Source of the DNA: Isochrysis galbana
Taxonomy: Eukaryota > Haptophyta > Isochrysidales > Isochrysidaceae
Assembly: GCA_018136815.1 (NCBI GenBank)
Contig: CM030937.1
Location: forward strand, 385,953 to 437,452
Reading direction: 5' to 3'
Length of the DNA: 51,500 nucleotides
The translations under genes were made by a program, and so were the position numbers. The notes below the pieces were generated by a model. The model was not told the DNA's origin and made no database searches. It saw nothing but the letters and a program-made list of their open reading frames with translations. Positions 40,999-51,338 of this stretch are shown piece after piece; the stretch's first letter is position 1; each line of letters starts with the position of its first letter.

Positions 40999-41187
40999 CC
41001 TACATGTGAAACACATTCAAACTTAGAAATAAAAATAGAAATAGCAAAAACAGTATGTTTTTTTGCCGAGGAAAAACAGTGTAAAAAACAAATGTGCCGG
41101 GTAGGTGGGCCGCCCGAAATAAAACAGCGAAAAACATATGTTTTGGACCTCCGAAAAAAAACTCTTTTCCTGTGGTTCACATGTAGG
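40999..41187. mobile_element. 189-bp hAT-type MITE
   Basis: Terminal inverted repeats CCTACATGTGAA...TTCACATGTAGG (12 bp, perfect) and perfect 8-bp target duplications ggggtggg at 40991-40998 and 41188-41195. The 8-bp duplication is the hAT hallmark. The interior is AT-rich with inverted A- and T-runs and no ORF. A single end of the same type is at 18051. Confidence 0.85.
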
Positions 41188-41228
41188 GGGGTGGGGTGAG
41201 TAACTACAACCAAGGTGGCGGCCGCCTC

Positions 41229-41335
41229 TAGGGGTAGGCCAAAATGTCCAGTAAAATCTACCCAACCAAATATCCATTTGGGATATCCAGTTTATATCCG
41301 GGCTACTCGCCCAAATATCCAGCAAAATATCTGTT
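41229..41335. repeat. word-array locus D (GATATTTGG), inverted orientation
   Basis: Head taggggtaggcc at 41229-41240. On the minus strand the words are gatattttgctgg, gatatttggg, gatataaactgg, gatatcccaaatgg, gatatttggttggg, agattttactgg and acattttggcc. The head plus the first words align with locus E. Confidence 0.6.
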
Positions 41336-41344
41336 ACCCCCCAG

Positions 41345-41545
41345 GAGCCAACGCCCCCCAGGAGCTATCGGGGGCCCCCGAGAGCTATCGGGGGGAAATT
41401 TTTTCCCGATCGCCAACAGCCCCACCGAGAGCTATCGGGGGACCGAGAAAATCCCCCGAGAGCTATCGGGGGATAGCTCCTGGGGGGTGCCGTAAGCGGA
41501 CCCCCCGATAGCTGTCGGGGGAAGAGGAAATCCCCCGATAGCAAA
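41345..41545. repeat. inverted-repeat cluster AGCTATCGGGGG
   Basis: agctatcggggg (or its complement ccccccgatagct) recurs about seven times in both directions within 200 bp, often preceded by ccccgag. See findings. Confidence 0.8.
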
Positions 41546-41627
41546 CGGTGTCAGAGCAAGGCTGATCTCACTCTTGGTGATTGCCTGCGAGGGCGCGCCG
41601 GCAGCTAGCGCGGAACGCGGTTCTTGT

Positions 41628-42337
41628 GGGGAGCTCATGGAGCTTTCCTCGGGGGTGACTACGGGGATGGTGATCGACGCACGACGCACGACGCACGCAC
41701 GGAGCACGGAGGGCGCGGAAGTGTGGAAGGAGGCTTGTGGGAGGTGGTGGCAGGCGACTGGGGGTGGCTCAGGCGCGTGCTTGACTTGTATTGACTCGTT
41801 GACTCGGGGTATAGACTCGGGAACTCGGGGGGACTCGCTTGGGAACACGGTGGGACTCGACGAAGTTGCTACAAAAACCACTCACAAGAAACCAAAAACC
41901 AAAGTCCTTGGGCTCAGAAAACTAACGTAAACACTCCGGAATCATACGATAAACAAACCCCTCCCCGCGCGGCGAAGGCTGAAGTCGCGATCGCTCGTCA
42001 TGCGCGAAGATATACGGAAAGAGAGCGCATAACTACGCCACCGAAGGGTTCGAACTATCGTTAAAGTGGAACTCGTCCGCTGAAGCCAACGCGGAGGGTC
42101 GAGGAGAGATCCAAACTCGCGCGGGGGGAGAAGGCGATGTGCGGAGAGACCTTCTAGACAAGCGACGAGCAAGGGGCGACGAAACAAGACGCGAGACGCG
42201 AGGCGCGTGCCATTCGTTCTTCCTTTCTTTCATCGAAACCGCGACGAAACTAACATTAAACGTCGGTGCCCCCTCCGCGAGGATCGCGAAGAAGAACGGA
42301 CGAGATGGAGGCAATCATCGAAGGAACCGCGAGAGGA
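41628..42337 (+). repeat. 710-bp tandem repeat, unit 1
   Basis: Repeats as 42338-43047; the segments compared by eye look identical. It contains 'ctccggaatcatacgataaac', resembling 'caccggaatcattcacccaaac' in the LTR-like repeat at 13740, so it may be retroelement-derived. Confidence 0.85.
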
Positions 42338-43047
42338 GGGGAGCTCATGGAGCTTTCCTCGGGGGTGACTACGGGGATGGTGATCGACGCACGACGCACG
42401 ACGCACGCACGGAGCACGGAGGGCGCGGAAGTGTGGAAGGAGGCTTGTGGGAGGTGGTGGCAGGCGACTGGGGGTGGCTCAGGCGCGTGCTTGACTTGTA
42501 TTGACTCGTTGACTCGGGGTATAGACTCGGGAACTCGGGGGGACTCGCTTGGGAACACGGTGGGACTCGACGAAGTTGCTACAAAAACCACTCACAAGAA
42601 ACCAAAAACCAAAGTCCTTGGGCTCAGAAAACTAACGTAAACACTCCGGAATCATACGATAAACAAACCCCTCCCCGCGCGGCGAAGGCTGAAGTCGCGA
42701 TCGCTCGTCATGCGCGAAGATATACGGAAAGAGAGCGCATAACTACGCCACCGAAGGGTTCGAACTATCGTTAAAGTGGAACTCGTCCGCTGAAGCCAAC
42801 GCGGAGGGTCGAGGAGAGATCCAAACTCGCGCGGGGGGAGAAGGCGATGTGCGGAGAGACCTTCTAGACAAGCGACGAGCAAGGGGCGACGAAACAAGAC
42901 GCGAGACGCGAGGCGCGTGCCATTCGTTCTTCCTTTCTTTCATCGAAACCGCGACGAAACTAACATTAAACGTCGGTGCCCCCTCCGCGAGGATCGCGAA
43001 GAAGAACGGACGAGATGGAGGCAATCATCGAAGGAACCGCGAGAGGA
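42338..43047 (+). repeat. 710-bp tandem repeat, unit 2
   Basis: Starts at ggggagctcatgg as unit 1 does; similarity ends at gagagga|atcg. Confidence 0.85.
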
Positions 43048-43740
43048 ATCGAAGCGAGGGGGGGAACAACGACGGCCGGAGGAAACGAACCGCGCGCGGG
43101 GGAGAAGAGAACCTCGCGGGCCGGAGGCGACGGACGGCACGCCGAGGGAAAGAACCTGCCGCGGGGGGGGGCGAGGGACCGAGGGCACGGCGGGGCAGCG
43201 TGGGAGGGCGCGAGGCCGATCTCGGAGCGAGATCGCGTCCTTTCCCTCGCGGAGCGCGGAGAGACCCCCCACGAGATATCTTGGGACCGGAGAATGTTTT
43301 GGACGAATCTTCTTGCCGTCGGCCGAGGAGAGGCGGACGGAGAGAGAGAGAGAGAGAGAGAGTCTCGCAGAGCGACTGCAGAACGAGAAGTCGAAGTCAT
43401 GCCGGTTTATTACCTTAAACGAGCCAACAATTTTAGTAACAGCAAAAACAAAATTCGAATCGCAAATTTCGAGACCAAAACCTGCAAACCTGGACTTGAG
43501 ACCATGGGGAATCCGAATCTGCGTGTCTTGTGCGTCAGTGGCAACACGGGGAACTGTTCAATTGTAATTGTGAGCGCGTACCTTACACGAATATTCATGC
43601 CTACAGCCTTCAGATGGGCAGGAATACAACAAACGGGGGATTCCTCCTCTCTTTGGCTCGCTCTCCTTCTCTCTCTCTTCCCCCCTCCTATCCTCTGTTC
43701 TCCTTTCTCCTCTTTTCTCTGTTCTCTTTCTCCCCCGTAA
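43048..43740. other. continuation of the duplicated region, probably retroelement-derived
   Basis: Includes a GA microsatellite at about 43339-43361 and a pyrimidine-rich end at about 43645-43735. No gene supported. Confidence 0.35.
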
Positions 43741-43896
43741 AAACAGTTTTTGAAACTTAGAGTATCTAACAGCTAACAGTTTAGAAATTACATAAAGTTA
43801 CTAGGATTAATATTAAAATATTGTGGTAATTAAATTAATGACGTAATATAAAAATAGTAAACATAAAAATCTAACCAAAAATTCAAGTTAAATTAA
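43741..43896. other. AT-rich island
   Basis: About 155 bp of very AT-rich DNA (taaaatattgtggtaattaa-like) in a GC-rich background. No gene. Confidence 0.6.
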
Positions 43897-44601
43897 ATAT
43901 CCGGTCAACCGCTGACTGTCGACTTTCTGGAGAGGTCGACGGGAACACGAGAGATCCCGGCCGGATCGGAGGGGAGTGAGGCTACTGCTGATGCTAGACA
44001 GCCACTCTATACACCTCTCTTTGAGTCAGCCGACGAGTTTGCGGCCAAAGCTCCGGCGTCTACCTCGTCCGAATATCTTCTCTACACGGAGCAAGCGGTG
44101 ACGATTCCTGCCTTCCACCGCGCAACCATCTGGGTCAGAGTTCCGCTAGCGCTAGCTCTCCGAGATCATTCGGGTAGAGGTTGGCGAGATGCTGGTGGCT
44201 GGAACGACAGCTCGCACGACCGCGTCGGTGGGCCGTACGGTGACAGGTCGTATGTCGATGGGCGCTATCGTGACGGGCAGTATCGCGACGGGCAGTATCG
44301 TGATGGGCAGTATCGCGATGAGCGATACCACGATGAGCGATATCGCGATGAGCGATATCGCGACCGGCAATACGAAGATTGTCGCGGCGGTGGGCGTTGG
44401 CATGGCGCCATAAACCACAGGTACGATGGCGTTGCATGCCTGTCATTGCCCGGCCACCAGTTTCTAGAGTCACCACAGCACCATGCACGCGATTACGCCA
44501 AGCGGGGTTGCCAGGAAGCAGCAGCGGCCCTTCTTCGGTTCTTCTTAGCCCCCCGTGTGGCGTGGCCCTTCCTCCCTCTTCGCCTGATTCCGCGGAGGTG
44601 A
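43897..44601 (+). pseudogene. open frame without start, 15-bp repeat region (hypothetical fragment)
   Basis: The frame is open from just after a TAA at 43894 to a TGA at 44599, with no ATG before the repeats. The first ~85 residues look protein-like ('LYTPLFESADEFAAKAPAST', 'EYLLYTEQAVTIPAF') and might be a retroelement or an internal exon. Residues about 122-160 are a pentapeptide repeat (DGQYR/DERYR) from a 15-bp DNA repeat at 44261-44375. A strong donor (CACAG|GTACGATG, 44421) and an acceptor-like GGAG at 44596 could remove 44422-44596; both forms end at the same TGA. No family recognised. Confidence 0.3.
44261..44375. repeat. 15-bp tandem repeat (gggcagtatcgcgac)n
   Basis: About eight copies of a 15-bp unit, open in two plus frames and on the minus strand. 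Confidence 0.85.
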
Positions 44602-44765
44602 TGCGAGCGCGCAAGATGGCGCGGCTCCGCGTCACTTACGAGTCGAGCCATGCCGCCTTGGCTGAAGAAGAAGCGGAGGCGGAGATGCGAGCGCAGGTGC
44701 GAAGCCGCAGGCGGAAGACAGAGGAGGCGGCGGTGGCCAAACTGTGGGGCGCCAAGCAGCTGTAG
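44591..44765 (+). other. coding-like segment, Glu/Arg/Ala-rich C-terminus (hypothetical)
   Basis: MRARKMARLRVTYESSHAAL then AEEEAEAEMRAQV...AKLWGAKQL, ending at a TAG at 44763. The composition is helix-like and unlike the surrounding compositional frames. It could be the last exon of the gene to its left in another frame. No family. Confidence 0.3.
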
Positions 44766-45060
44766 TAGCCTATCCCCTATGTTTATGAGAGTGAGGGTGT
44801 GTGCCATTACTTGTTCCTAGACAATTAACAATCGCATTGACAAATGCAACTTTGGCAATGACAATGTAGCTGTTTATGGTCTCCGGCTGGGGTTTATGAT
44901 CCCCGGCTGAGGCTCGTTCGGTCTCAAGATGAGGCATGAGGCCGAAGTGGAGGATGCGCGGCCCAAGCCCAAAGGCAAAGGAGCACCTTTGAAGCGCACA
45001 CCTACGAGTCTCTTCGACCCTGCGGCCCTGCGGCGAGGGGCTTGACGCCCCCCCCCCCCC
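44766..45060. other. intergenic, no gene recognised
   Basis: Contains 'tccggctggggtttatgat' and 'ccccggctgagg' as near repeats, and a C-run at about 45048-45063. Confidence 0.35.
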
Positions 45061-45062
45061 CC

Positions 45063-45209
45063 CTTTAATCGATTAATAGAGGGAGTTTCTTGAAAACCCC
45101 TAGCCTATTAGTGATTAGTGATTAGTCGTCCAATACCCCTGATTACTAGCCGATTAATAGCTTAGAGACTATTAATTAATCGACTAATAGCTTTAACCGA
45201 GCCCTAGCC
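45063..45209. repeat. word-array locus H (GATTAATAG)
   Basis: cgattaatag occurs twice, with ctattagtgattagtgattagt and ctattaattaatcgactaatag as inverted and shortened forms. Ends with accgagccctagcc (45196-45209), a diverged head. Confidence 0.55.
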
Positions 45210-45224
45210 TTGGCTGGAGGGCGG

Positions 45225-45347
45225 CCCGCGTCGGCCATCTCCTGGTCGGCCGGCGCGGCAGGGTGGGCGGAGGAGGGAGAGGGGAGCGGGACGCGCTCCA
45301 TCTCCATGACCCTATCGTCCTATCGTAATCGTAAGCTAACGATAGTT
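45225..45347 (+). repeat. repeat family Q, partial copy 3
   Basis: 'ggagaggggagcgggacgcgctccat...gaccctatcg' as in 38530-38570; ends in ctatcg...aacgatag (45312-45345). Confidence 0.65.
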
Positions 45348-45719
45348 GACGTGGCACTGAATGAATGCAAGCCGCCTTAGTAGTCAGAATCTGTAGACCT
45401 TTTTTTCTATCAACCACAAAGCACCGCACGAGCACTCCTTGTTTGCCGTGGGAATGAAAAGGATGCACTCACCGTGCCACCCCCGCGCCGAGCAGATGGA
45501 TCGCAGAGTACACTACTATGCCACAGTTCAACACGGCACAAATTATCGTGTACGACGCAATTGCTAAGGAATGCGAAGGAGATGACTTGAACCGGCAAGC
45601 TCAAGCCCAAGCGATGTTTGGCCCAGCGGAGCAAGCCCTGTGTTCCCGGGAGCCTCGCATCGTTTCACGGACCAACTGCCCCGTGCTGGCGTGCGCCTTG
45701 CCGCCCTGCCCGTATCGTG
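45348..45719. other. intergenic, 3' side of ARM-repeat gene
   Basis: No gene; probably includes the 3' UTR of the armadillo gene. Confidence 0.4.
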
Positions 45720-48700
45720 TCAAGTGAAGCCTCCTCGATGTTCATGGAGAGCTTGTCGCGCGCGGGCAGCGTGTAGTTGACTCTGAGAGTATGCCGAAAG
45801 CTCTTCGAGACAGTGCAAGCCGCCGTGACGGAGTATTGCGCTCTTGGCGGCAGGACTATTGAACAAGACAAGGAAGAGCTCTGTGGCTCGCTCAACCATT
45901 TCCGTCTCGTCCGAGCCAGCCTGATGGCCAATCGCGGAGCAAGACGACACTAGCTGCTCTATCAAAGCGGAGTCAGCGGCAAGCTCGGCGCACGCCCGCT
46001 CGAAGCCCTCGGCGAGACTGCAAATGGCGGCATAGCACATGCCCGCCACGCCCAGCTGGCCGCGTTCGCGCGCCACAGCTGCCAACCCCGCCACCGTGCT
46101 CACCATGCCGAGATCCAAGACAAATTGTTTTACATCCGCAGGCTGACTGTACGTGCTGTTCAGCACAATGTGGAGAGCCTCCTCCTGCGAACAGTTGCGG
46201 CGAGGGGTAAAGGGGAGTTTGCAAAGGGGGAGTGTGTGGTGGACACAAAAGCCAAGACCGAGTGGTGACAGAGCTGCAGGTGGGGCTGGCTGAAGGCATG
46301 AGATCCATGTGTGCCAGCGCCACACGCGAGTACAACCGCTCACTGCGCAGAAATGGAGGCACGCACTTGTATGTGCGGCGGGGCCCTCGGAAGCAGCCTC
46401 AGGATGGTCGAGAGGCCACCGCCATCGATGATGATTTGCCGCATCTCGCCAATGGTGTAAATCATGCCATTGACGACTGGTAGGCAGAGCTCGAGCCGCT
46501 CGATGGGTGAGATACTCAGCGACACACCCACATCGTCAGCTGGGTAGGACGGCACGGCGCGGGCCGGCTGACCTGCCGTAGCCGCGCTGCATGGACGGGT
46601 CTGTGGCGGTTTTGGCGGTTTGCGTGCGACGTTTACACTCTGTGCCTCGTCTAGCATGTGGTCGTCGAGGTTCATCACCTCAAAGTCCTCCTCGAACATC
46701 TGGACCTCGGCGCGAGCGCCGGGCTGGCCACCACCGCAACGAGCTGCTACACAACTTCCAGCATCCGACTCTTTGAGTGCGGCGCTCGCGTCTGTGATGA
46801 GGCTCAGGAGCTTGACCAAGCCGGCCCCACCAAGCTGGCAAATGGTCGAGTAGGCCGTCTTTGATAACTCGTCCTCCTCCTCATCATTTAGGCAAAGGAG
46901 GAGCAGCTCCACGCCGCCCGAGTTCACGAGCGCTGCTGCGTTGGCGGGATTGTCCTTCACCAAGTTGCCCAAGCAAAAGGAGGCGGAGCGGCGCACCTCG
47001 TATGCGGCCGACATCAGCTGATGCTCAACTGCGGGAAGCCCTCCGAGCTCGCGCACCGTCCGTTGCACTTCCGCGTTGCCGTAGGTGAGGTTGACAAGGG
47101 CCATCAGCGCGTAAAGCACTAGCCTGTCGGTCGAGGCGCCTCGTGCCGCCGGACTGCACCGCTCGGGCGGCGCGAGGAAGCAAATCAATTGTCGTATTGT
47201 GTCATGCGAGCCGTACGTGCGCTGGTTGCCGGGGTGGTTCCACACGGCATGCGAGAGCAACAAGCAGAGGCAGCAGAGCACGCCGCCGTCTTCGGAGCGC
47301 TCGAGGAGCGAGAGGAGAACGTGTGAACTAGCCGGCTCGCACAGCATCTCTTGTGCCTGGGGATTGGTGTCTGTGAGGTTAACTAGCAGGTTGAGGGCGG
47401 CCACGTGCGCGCTCGGCTCGTGTGTCTCCAGAAGGCGGAGACACGAGGTGAGCACTCCCGCCTCGAGCGCCTCTCGCTGGTTGTCTGGGTGACGGAACAC
47501 CACGTTGCCGAGGGCCGAGCAAGCCGTCTCCGTCACCTTGAGCGCGTCAGCCACGTGCTCGCCCGCCTCGGGCCAGCTGGCGCCTGCCGCCCCCGCTCGC
47601 TCCCGCTCGCTCGCTAGCGCATAACCGTAGCGTTCGTCACGCCCTCTACTCGCGGTGGGTGCGGTCGATGGGCGCGCCATTCTGCCGTTGGCGGCGGCGG
47701 CGTTGGCGGCGGCGCGATGGCTGGTGGGGGCCGAAGCCGACCGCTCGCCGACGCGCGTCGAGCAGTGTTGCAGCGCAAGGAGGATTGGCAGCAGCCCGCC
47801 GTTGGTGCGAATATATTCCTGATTGATAGCGGAGTCCAGCACAATGTGCGAGATGGCCTCGAGTGCGGCATCCAGCACACCGAGCGTGACATCCTCGGCC
47901 TAGGAGGGAAAGACGAGCACACGGTGAACCGGCACGACTACATAGGCCTCTTTTGCGCGCGCGCAGGGCCAGTGCATGTGCGCACATACCGGGAAGCGCT
48001 CCACGATGCGCAGCACTCCCAGGAGCACCTCCTCCCGCCGCATCTCCTCGCGTGCAGCTTCACTCTCAGAGGCGAGTAGACAGAGGATCTGGAGCGACGT
48101 CGTGAGGATAGCCGTGTTGTAGTCGTGTAGGCAGTCGAACAGCTGGCCGATCCCGCGCTTGCGCAGGAAGAGCAGGCGCGCGGGCGGCGAGCGCGAAATG
48201 AGGCAGTATAGCGCGCAACAGGCAGCGAAGAGGACCTTCGACGCAGGTGGTGGTGGTGGAGGGGGGAGGGGGAGGTCGGACGGGCCGCGAAAATGTGCGG
48301 CCGGGGTACACGTGGCCTCACCTCCTCATCAATGTTGGAGAGGCAGCGCATCAGCAGGTCAAGCCGGCCATTCATGTGTACGAATAGGTACGGCGCTTCC
48401 TCCTCGGACGAAAGCAGCCGCGTGACGAGCCGCAGCCCCTCCATCACCTCATCACTGTGGAAGTGGTTGAGGTTGATATGCTCGCATGTGTCGAAGAGCT
48501 GGTAGTAGACGGAAGCGAGTGTGCTCAGGTGCGTTGCTATCTCGCTGCCGTGCGTGAGCCGGTTCATCGCCTCCCCCACCTCGTTCTGCATCGGTTTGTT
48601 CTCCAGCTTAGCATTGAGCAAAAGCAGCACGGTCGCTTGGTAAACAACGATGTCGTGCTGCGTGGCGGCCTCATTGGGCGACATGATGCGGTCGTAGCTG

Positions 48701-49820
48701 AGAGAGACTGAGCGGAGCAGGTTGTTGAGCGTCTCACCGTCGAGCAGCATCGTCTGGGCGCGCGGCAGGCACCAAATGAGCTTGCTAGCAGCGAGTAGCA
48801 GCTCCTCTGCTACCCAGGTGTGCGAGGTGTCTGTCGGGACCGACTTGCCCGTGAAGAGTGGGAGCAGGTCGAGAATGGTGCGAAGCGCGCCGCCCAGCGC
48901 CAGCGCTCGCTGCGCGGTGGCGCTCGCAGACGACACGTTGGAGATGAGCTCAGCTGTGTTGCGCGCAAGTCCGTCCCAGGTGGCAGGTGGCGCCTCAGGA
49001 GGTGGACGGTGGCGCGCCGCCGAGCCTGGCCGCGAGAGCGTCCGCTTATAGTGCGCGTGTACGTGCTGCAGGGGAGCGGGCAGGCAGACAACTCAGCTCC
49101 AGGCCGATATGGCGACGGGGCTGCGAGGCGCGACTCGACCGCAGCCGCCTGCGCCACCAGACTGTCCGGCCTTGACCCACCTGCATCACACGCGTGACGA
49201 GCGCCACGCCATCGGCAGCCAGGAATGGTTCGACGGCGTCGGGGTGGCTGTACGTCAGGTAGCACAGCACGTTGCATGCGCGGTCGACGAGGACGAGGCC
49301 AGAGGCGTCCATCGCCTGCCGGCATGCACGTGGTGCAGTGAGCGAGGCGCGTCGCGCAGTGAGCGAGGTGCGCAGGCGCGGTGGGCACGCGCGGCGGACG
49401 CGTGCTTCGCGCCTGTATCTGCGCAAACGCGTCGATCGAGCCGAGGATCCTCACGAGCAGCCTCACTCCCTGCTCAATCTTGAGGTAGGTTCTGAGGTTG
49501 TTTGGCGCCGAGCAGAGGAGCGACTCGAGGAGCTGTAGGACGAGCCCGACTGGTACATTGTGTGGCGAGGGGTTGGCCAGCACCGCCGCCGCCCCTCCCG
49601 CTGCGTCTACCTCCTCGAGAAGCCCGACAAGAGTGGGGAGCGTCGAGAAGGAGCGTCCACCGATGGTCTCGAGAAGCTGCTCGTCTGCGCCATCGCAAAA
49701 GTAGGCGAGCTGCTCGAGAGAAGGCCAGCGAGCGAGAGGGCGGGATGGGTCGGCGACGGTGGCGATGCATCGACGAAGACGAGAAGTGTCCGACTCGTTC
49801 AGGCTCGCCTCACACGGCAT
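45720..49820 (-). CDS. armadillo (ARM)-repeat protein, 1152 aa
   Basis: Six exons: 49820-49413, 49315-49181, 48993-48322, 48235-47990, 47899-46367 and 46184-45720. All junctions are phase 0 and total 3459 bp. The protein is a helical ARM/HEAT solenoid. Clear repeats include 'ALKVTETACSALGNVVFRHP', 'HVAALNLLVNLTDTNPQAQE', 'LYALMALVNLTYGNAEVQRT' and 'RRSASFCLGNLVKDNPANAA' in exon 5 (residues about 487-998), with looser repeats before and after. A Pro/Ala-rich linker splits two repeat blocks near residues 520-580. A catalytic domain is not seen, so it is likely a protein-binding scaffold. The first intron uses a GC donor (CAG|GCGCGA...CAG|GCG), with the other donors GTGGGT, GTGAGG, GTATGT and GTGCGT. 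The acceptor of exon 3 (CTGAG|GCG at 48994) is chosen by phase and is less certain. Confidence 0.8.
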
Positions 49821-49825
49821 GAGGG

Positions 49826-50210
49826 TGGAGGAGGGGGGGGGGAGGGGGAGGGAAGGGGCCGGGGGGGGGACGCCGCCCCCCCTCTCTCTCGCTCGCTCTC
49901 GCCTTCGCTCTCGCTCCCCCGTCTCTTCTCGCTGCGGGCCTACCTTCCCTCTCTCCTCTTTCCTAATCTCTTCTCGTCCATCTCTCCTCTTTTCGCAGCG
50001 GCACACACAGCCCTCCCTCTCGCTCGCTGGCTCCCTCGCCTGGTCTCTGTTCTTGTTTTATCCTCTTGTCCAATTCGTTAACTGGCGCCTGGTCTTCTCC
50101 TCCATTCCCCCCCTCCACATCTCTCTCTCTCTCTCTCTGGTCTCTCTCTCTCTCTCCCCCTCCCTCCCCCTCTCTCTCTCTCCTCGCGACGGAAGAGAGC
50201 CGCCCCACCC
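49826..50210. repeat. G-runs then (CT)n tracts upstream of ARM-repeat gene
   Basis: Plus strand: G-rich runs at 49828-49868, then C/T-rich simple sequence (CT)n with interruptions to about 50200. Begins 6 bp upstream of the start codon on the coding strand. Confidence 0.75.
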
Positions 50211-50479
50211 ACTGTGTTGATGGCTTGCAACTCTATCAGAGATCTAACGGGCCGAGGGGAGAAAGAGAATAGTAACCGTAAGAGAGACGACCGGTCGATT
50301 CGGTCGCTCGCTCGCTCATCTCCTTCAACTGTCAACTCCCCCTCTCTCTCTCCTCGCGGCTCTCGTTCCCTCTCTGTGTGCGAACACTCCTCTGGTCGCT
50401 CCGCTCTAACGTTTCCGGTCCGTTGTCATCTCACTTGGTTTGATCGACTGCCCCTCGTCTGCCTCCTCTCCTCGATCTG
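50211..50479. other. intergenic between divergent ARM and RPL37 genes
   Basis: Together with the flanking tracts it forms the shared ~1.1 kb promoter region of two divergently transcribed genes. No gene. Confidence 0.4.
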
Positions 50480-50850
50480 GGCGGGGATTGCGCGGGGAGG
50501 GAGAGAGAGGGGGGGGGGGGAGGGAGAGAGAGGGAGAGAGAGAGGGGGGGAGAGAAAGAGAGGGGGAGAGAAGGAGAGGGGGAGAGAAGGAGAGGGGGAG
50601 AGAGGGAGAGGGGGGAGAGAGAGGAGAGAGAGGAGGGGGGGGGGGGGGGGGACGAGAGGAGACGAGAGGAGACGAGAGAGGGGGGGGAGGGGGCGAGGGG
50701 GAGGGAGCCCACCACAAAAACAATATCGAGGGGGGAGGGAGAAGTTTGACCGGCGCAAGCTTCCCCCCCCCTCCCCCCCCTCCCCCCCGGGCGCGCGAGG
50801 AGAGCGGGGGTCTCCGCGCCCCCCCCACCCCCCTAGTTTTCTTTTCGCCG
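50480..50850. repeat. polypurine (GA/G) then poly-C tracts upstream of RPL37
   Basis: G/A-rich with (GGGAGAGA)n and G-runs at 50490-50710, then C-runs at 50762-50832, ending about 105 bp before the RPL37 ATG. Confidence 0.8.
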
Positions 50851-50954
50851 CCCACGAGACCCCGTCGTCGACGTGAGAGGGCCCCTGCGCGCCGCACCCC
50901 CCCTTCTTCCCTCCCCTCCACACCCAGCAGCAGCCCACAGCCCCGCACGACGCG

Positions 50955-51338
50955 ATGGGTACCAAGAACGCCCTAAAGAAGCAGATCCAGAAGACGCACA
51001 CGCGGTGCAGGCGCTGCGGGCGCACCTCCTTCCACATCCAGAAGAAGGTTTGCGCAGGCTGCGGCTACCCGTCTGCGAGGCTGCGCCATTACAACTGGTG
51101 CAAGAAGATGATTCGTCGGAAGACCCGTGGGACGGGCCGCATGCGCTACGAAAAGGACTTGCCGCGCAAGGCCAAGAACGGCTTCCGCGAGCAGGTGCGG
51201 AGCAGCACAGTGCGACCACCCGTCTGCTGCGCAGGCGAATGTCGCAGCTACCAACCGCGACGCGTGCTCACCACTGCTTCACCCTCGCCTATTTCCTCGC
51301 AGACCCAGGCGCCGCCGCGCAAGAAGGCCTCGGCGTAA
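50955..51338 (+). CDS. RPL37: 60S ribosomal protein L37 (eL37)
   Basis: Two exons, 50955-51194 and 51303-51338, give 91 aa (usual length about 90-97). The sequence has '[20 protein letters not shown]' then '[16 protein letters not shown]', i.e. the C4 zinc-binding pairs CRRC and CAGC, and '[12 protein letters not shown]' of eL37. The 3' exon supplies a short basic tail ([11 protein letters not shown]). The intron is GTGCGG...GCAG, phase 0; without splicing the frame also stays open to the same stop but adds 36 unlikely residues. It is a structural protein of the large cytosolic ribosomal subunit that contacts 5.8S/25S rRNA. The start context is acgcgatgggta. Confidence 0.95.
   Translation: MGTKNALKKQIQKTHTRCRRCGRTSFHIQKKVCAGCGYPSARLRHYNWCKKMIRRKTRGTGRMRYEKDLPRKAKNGFREQVRSSTVRPPVCCAGECRSYQPRRVLTTASPSPISSQTQAPPRKKASA

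Noticed and set aside
41345-41545. CRISPR array
   Set aside because: The repeated word occurs in both orientations with irregular spacing and no spacers of uniform length; eukaryotic context.
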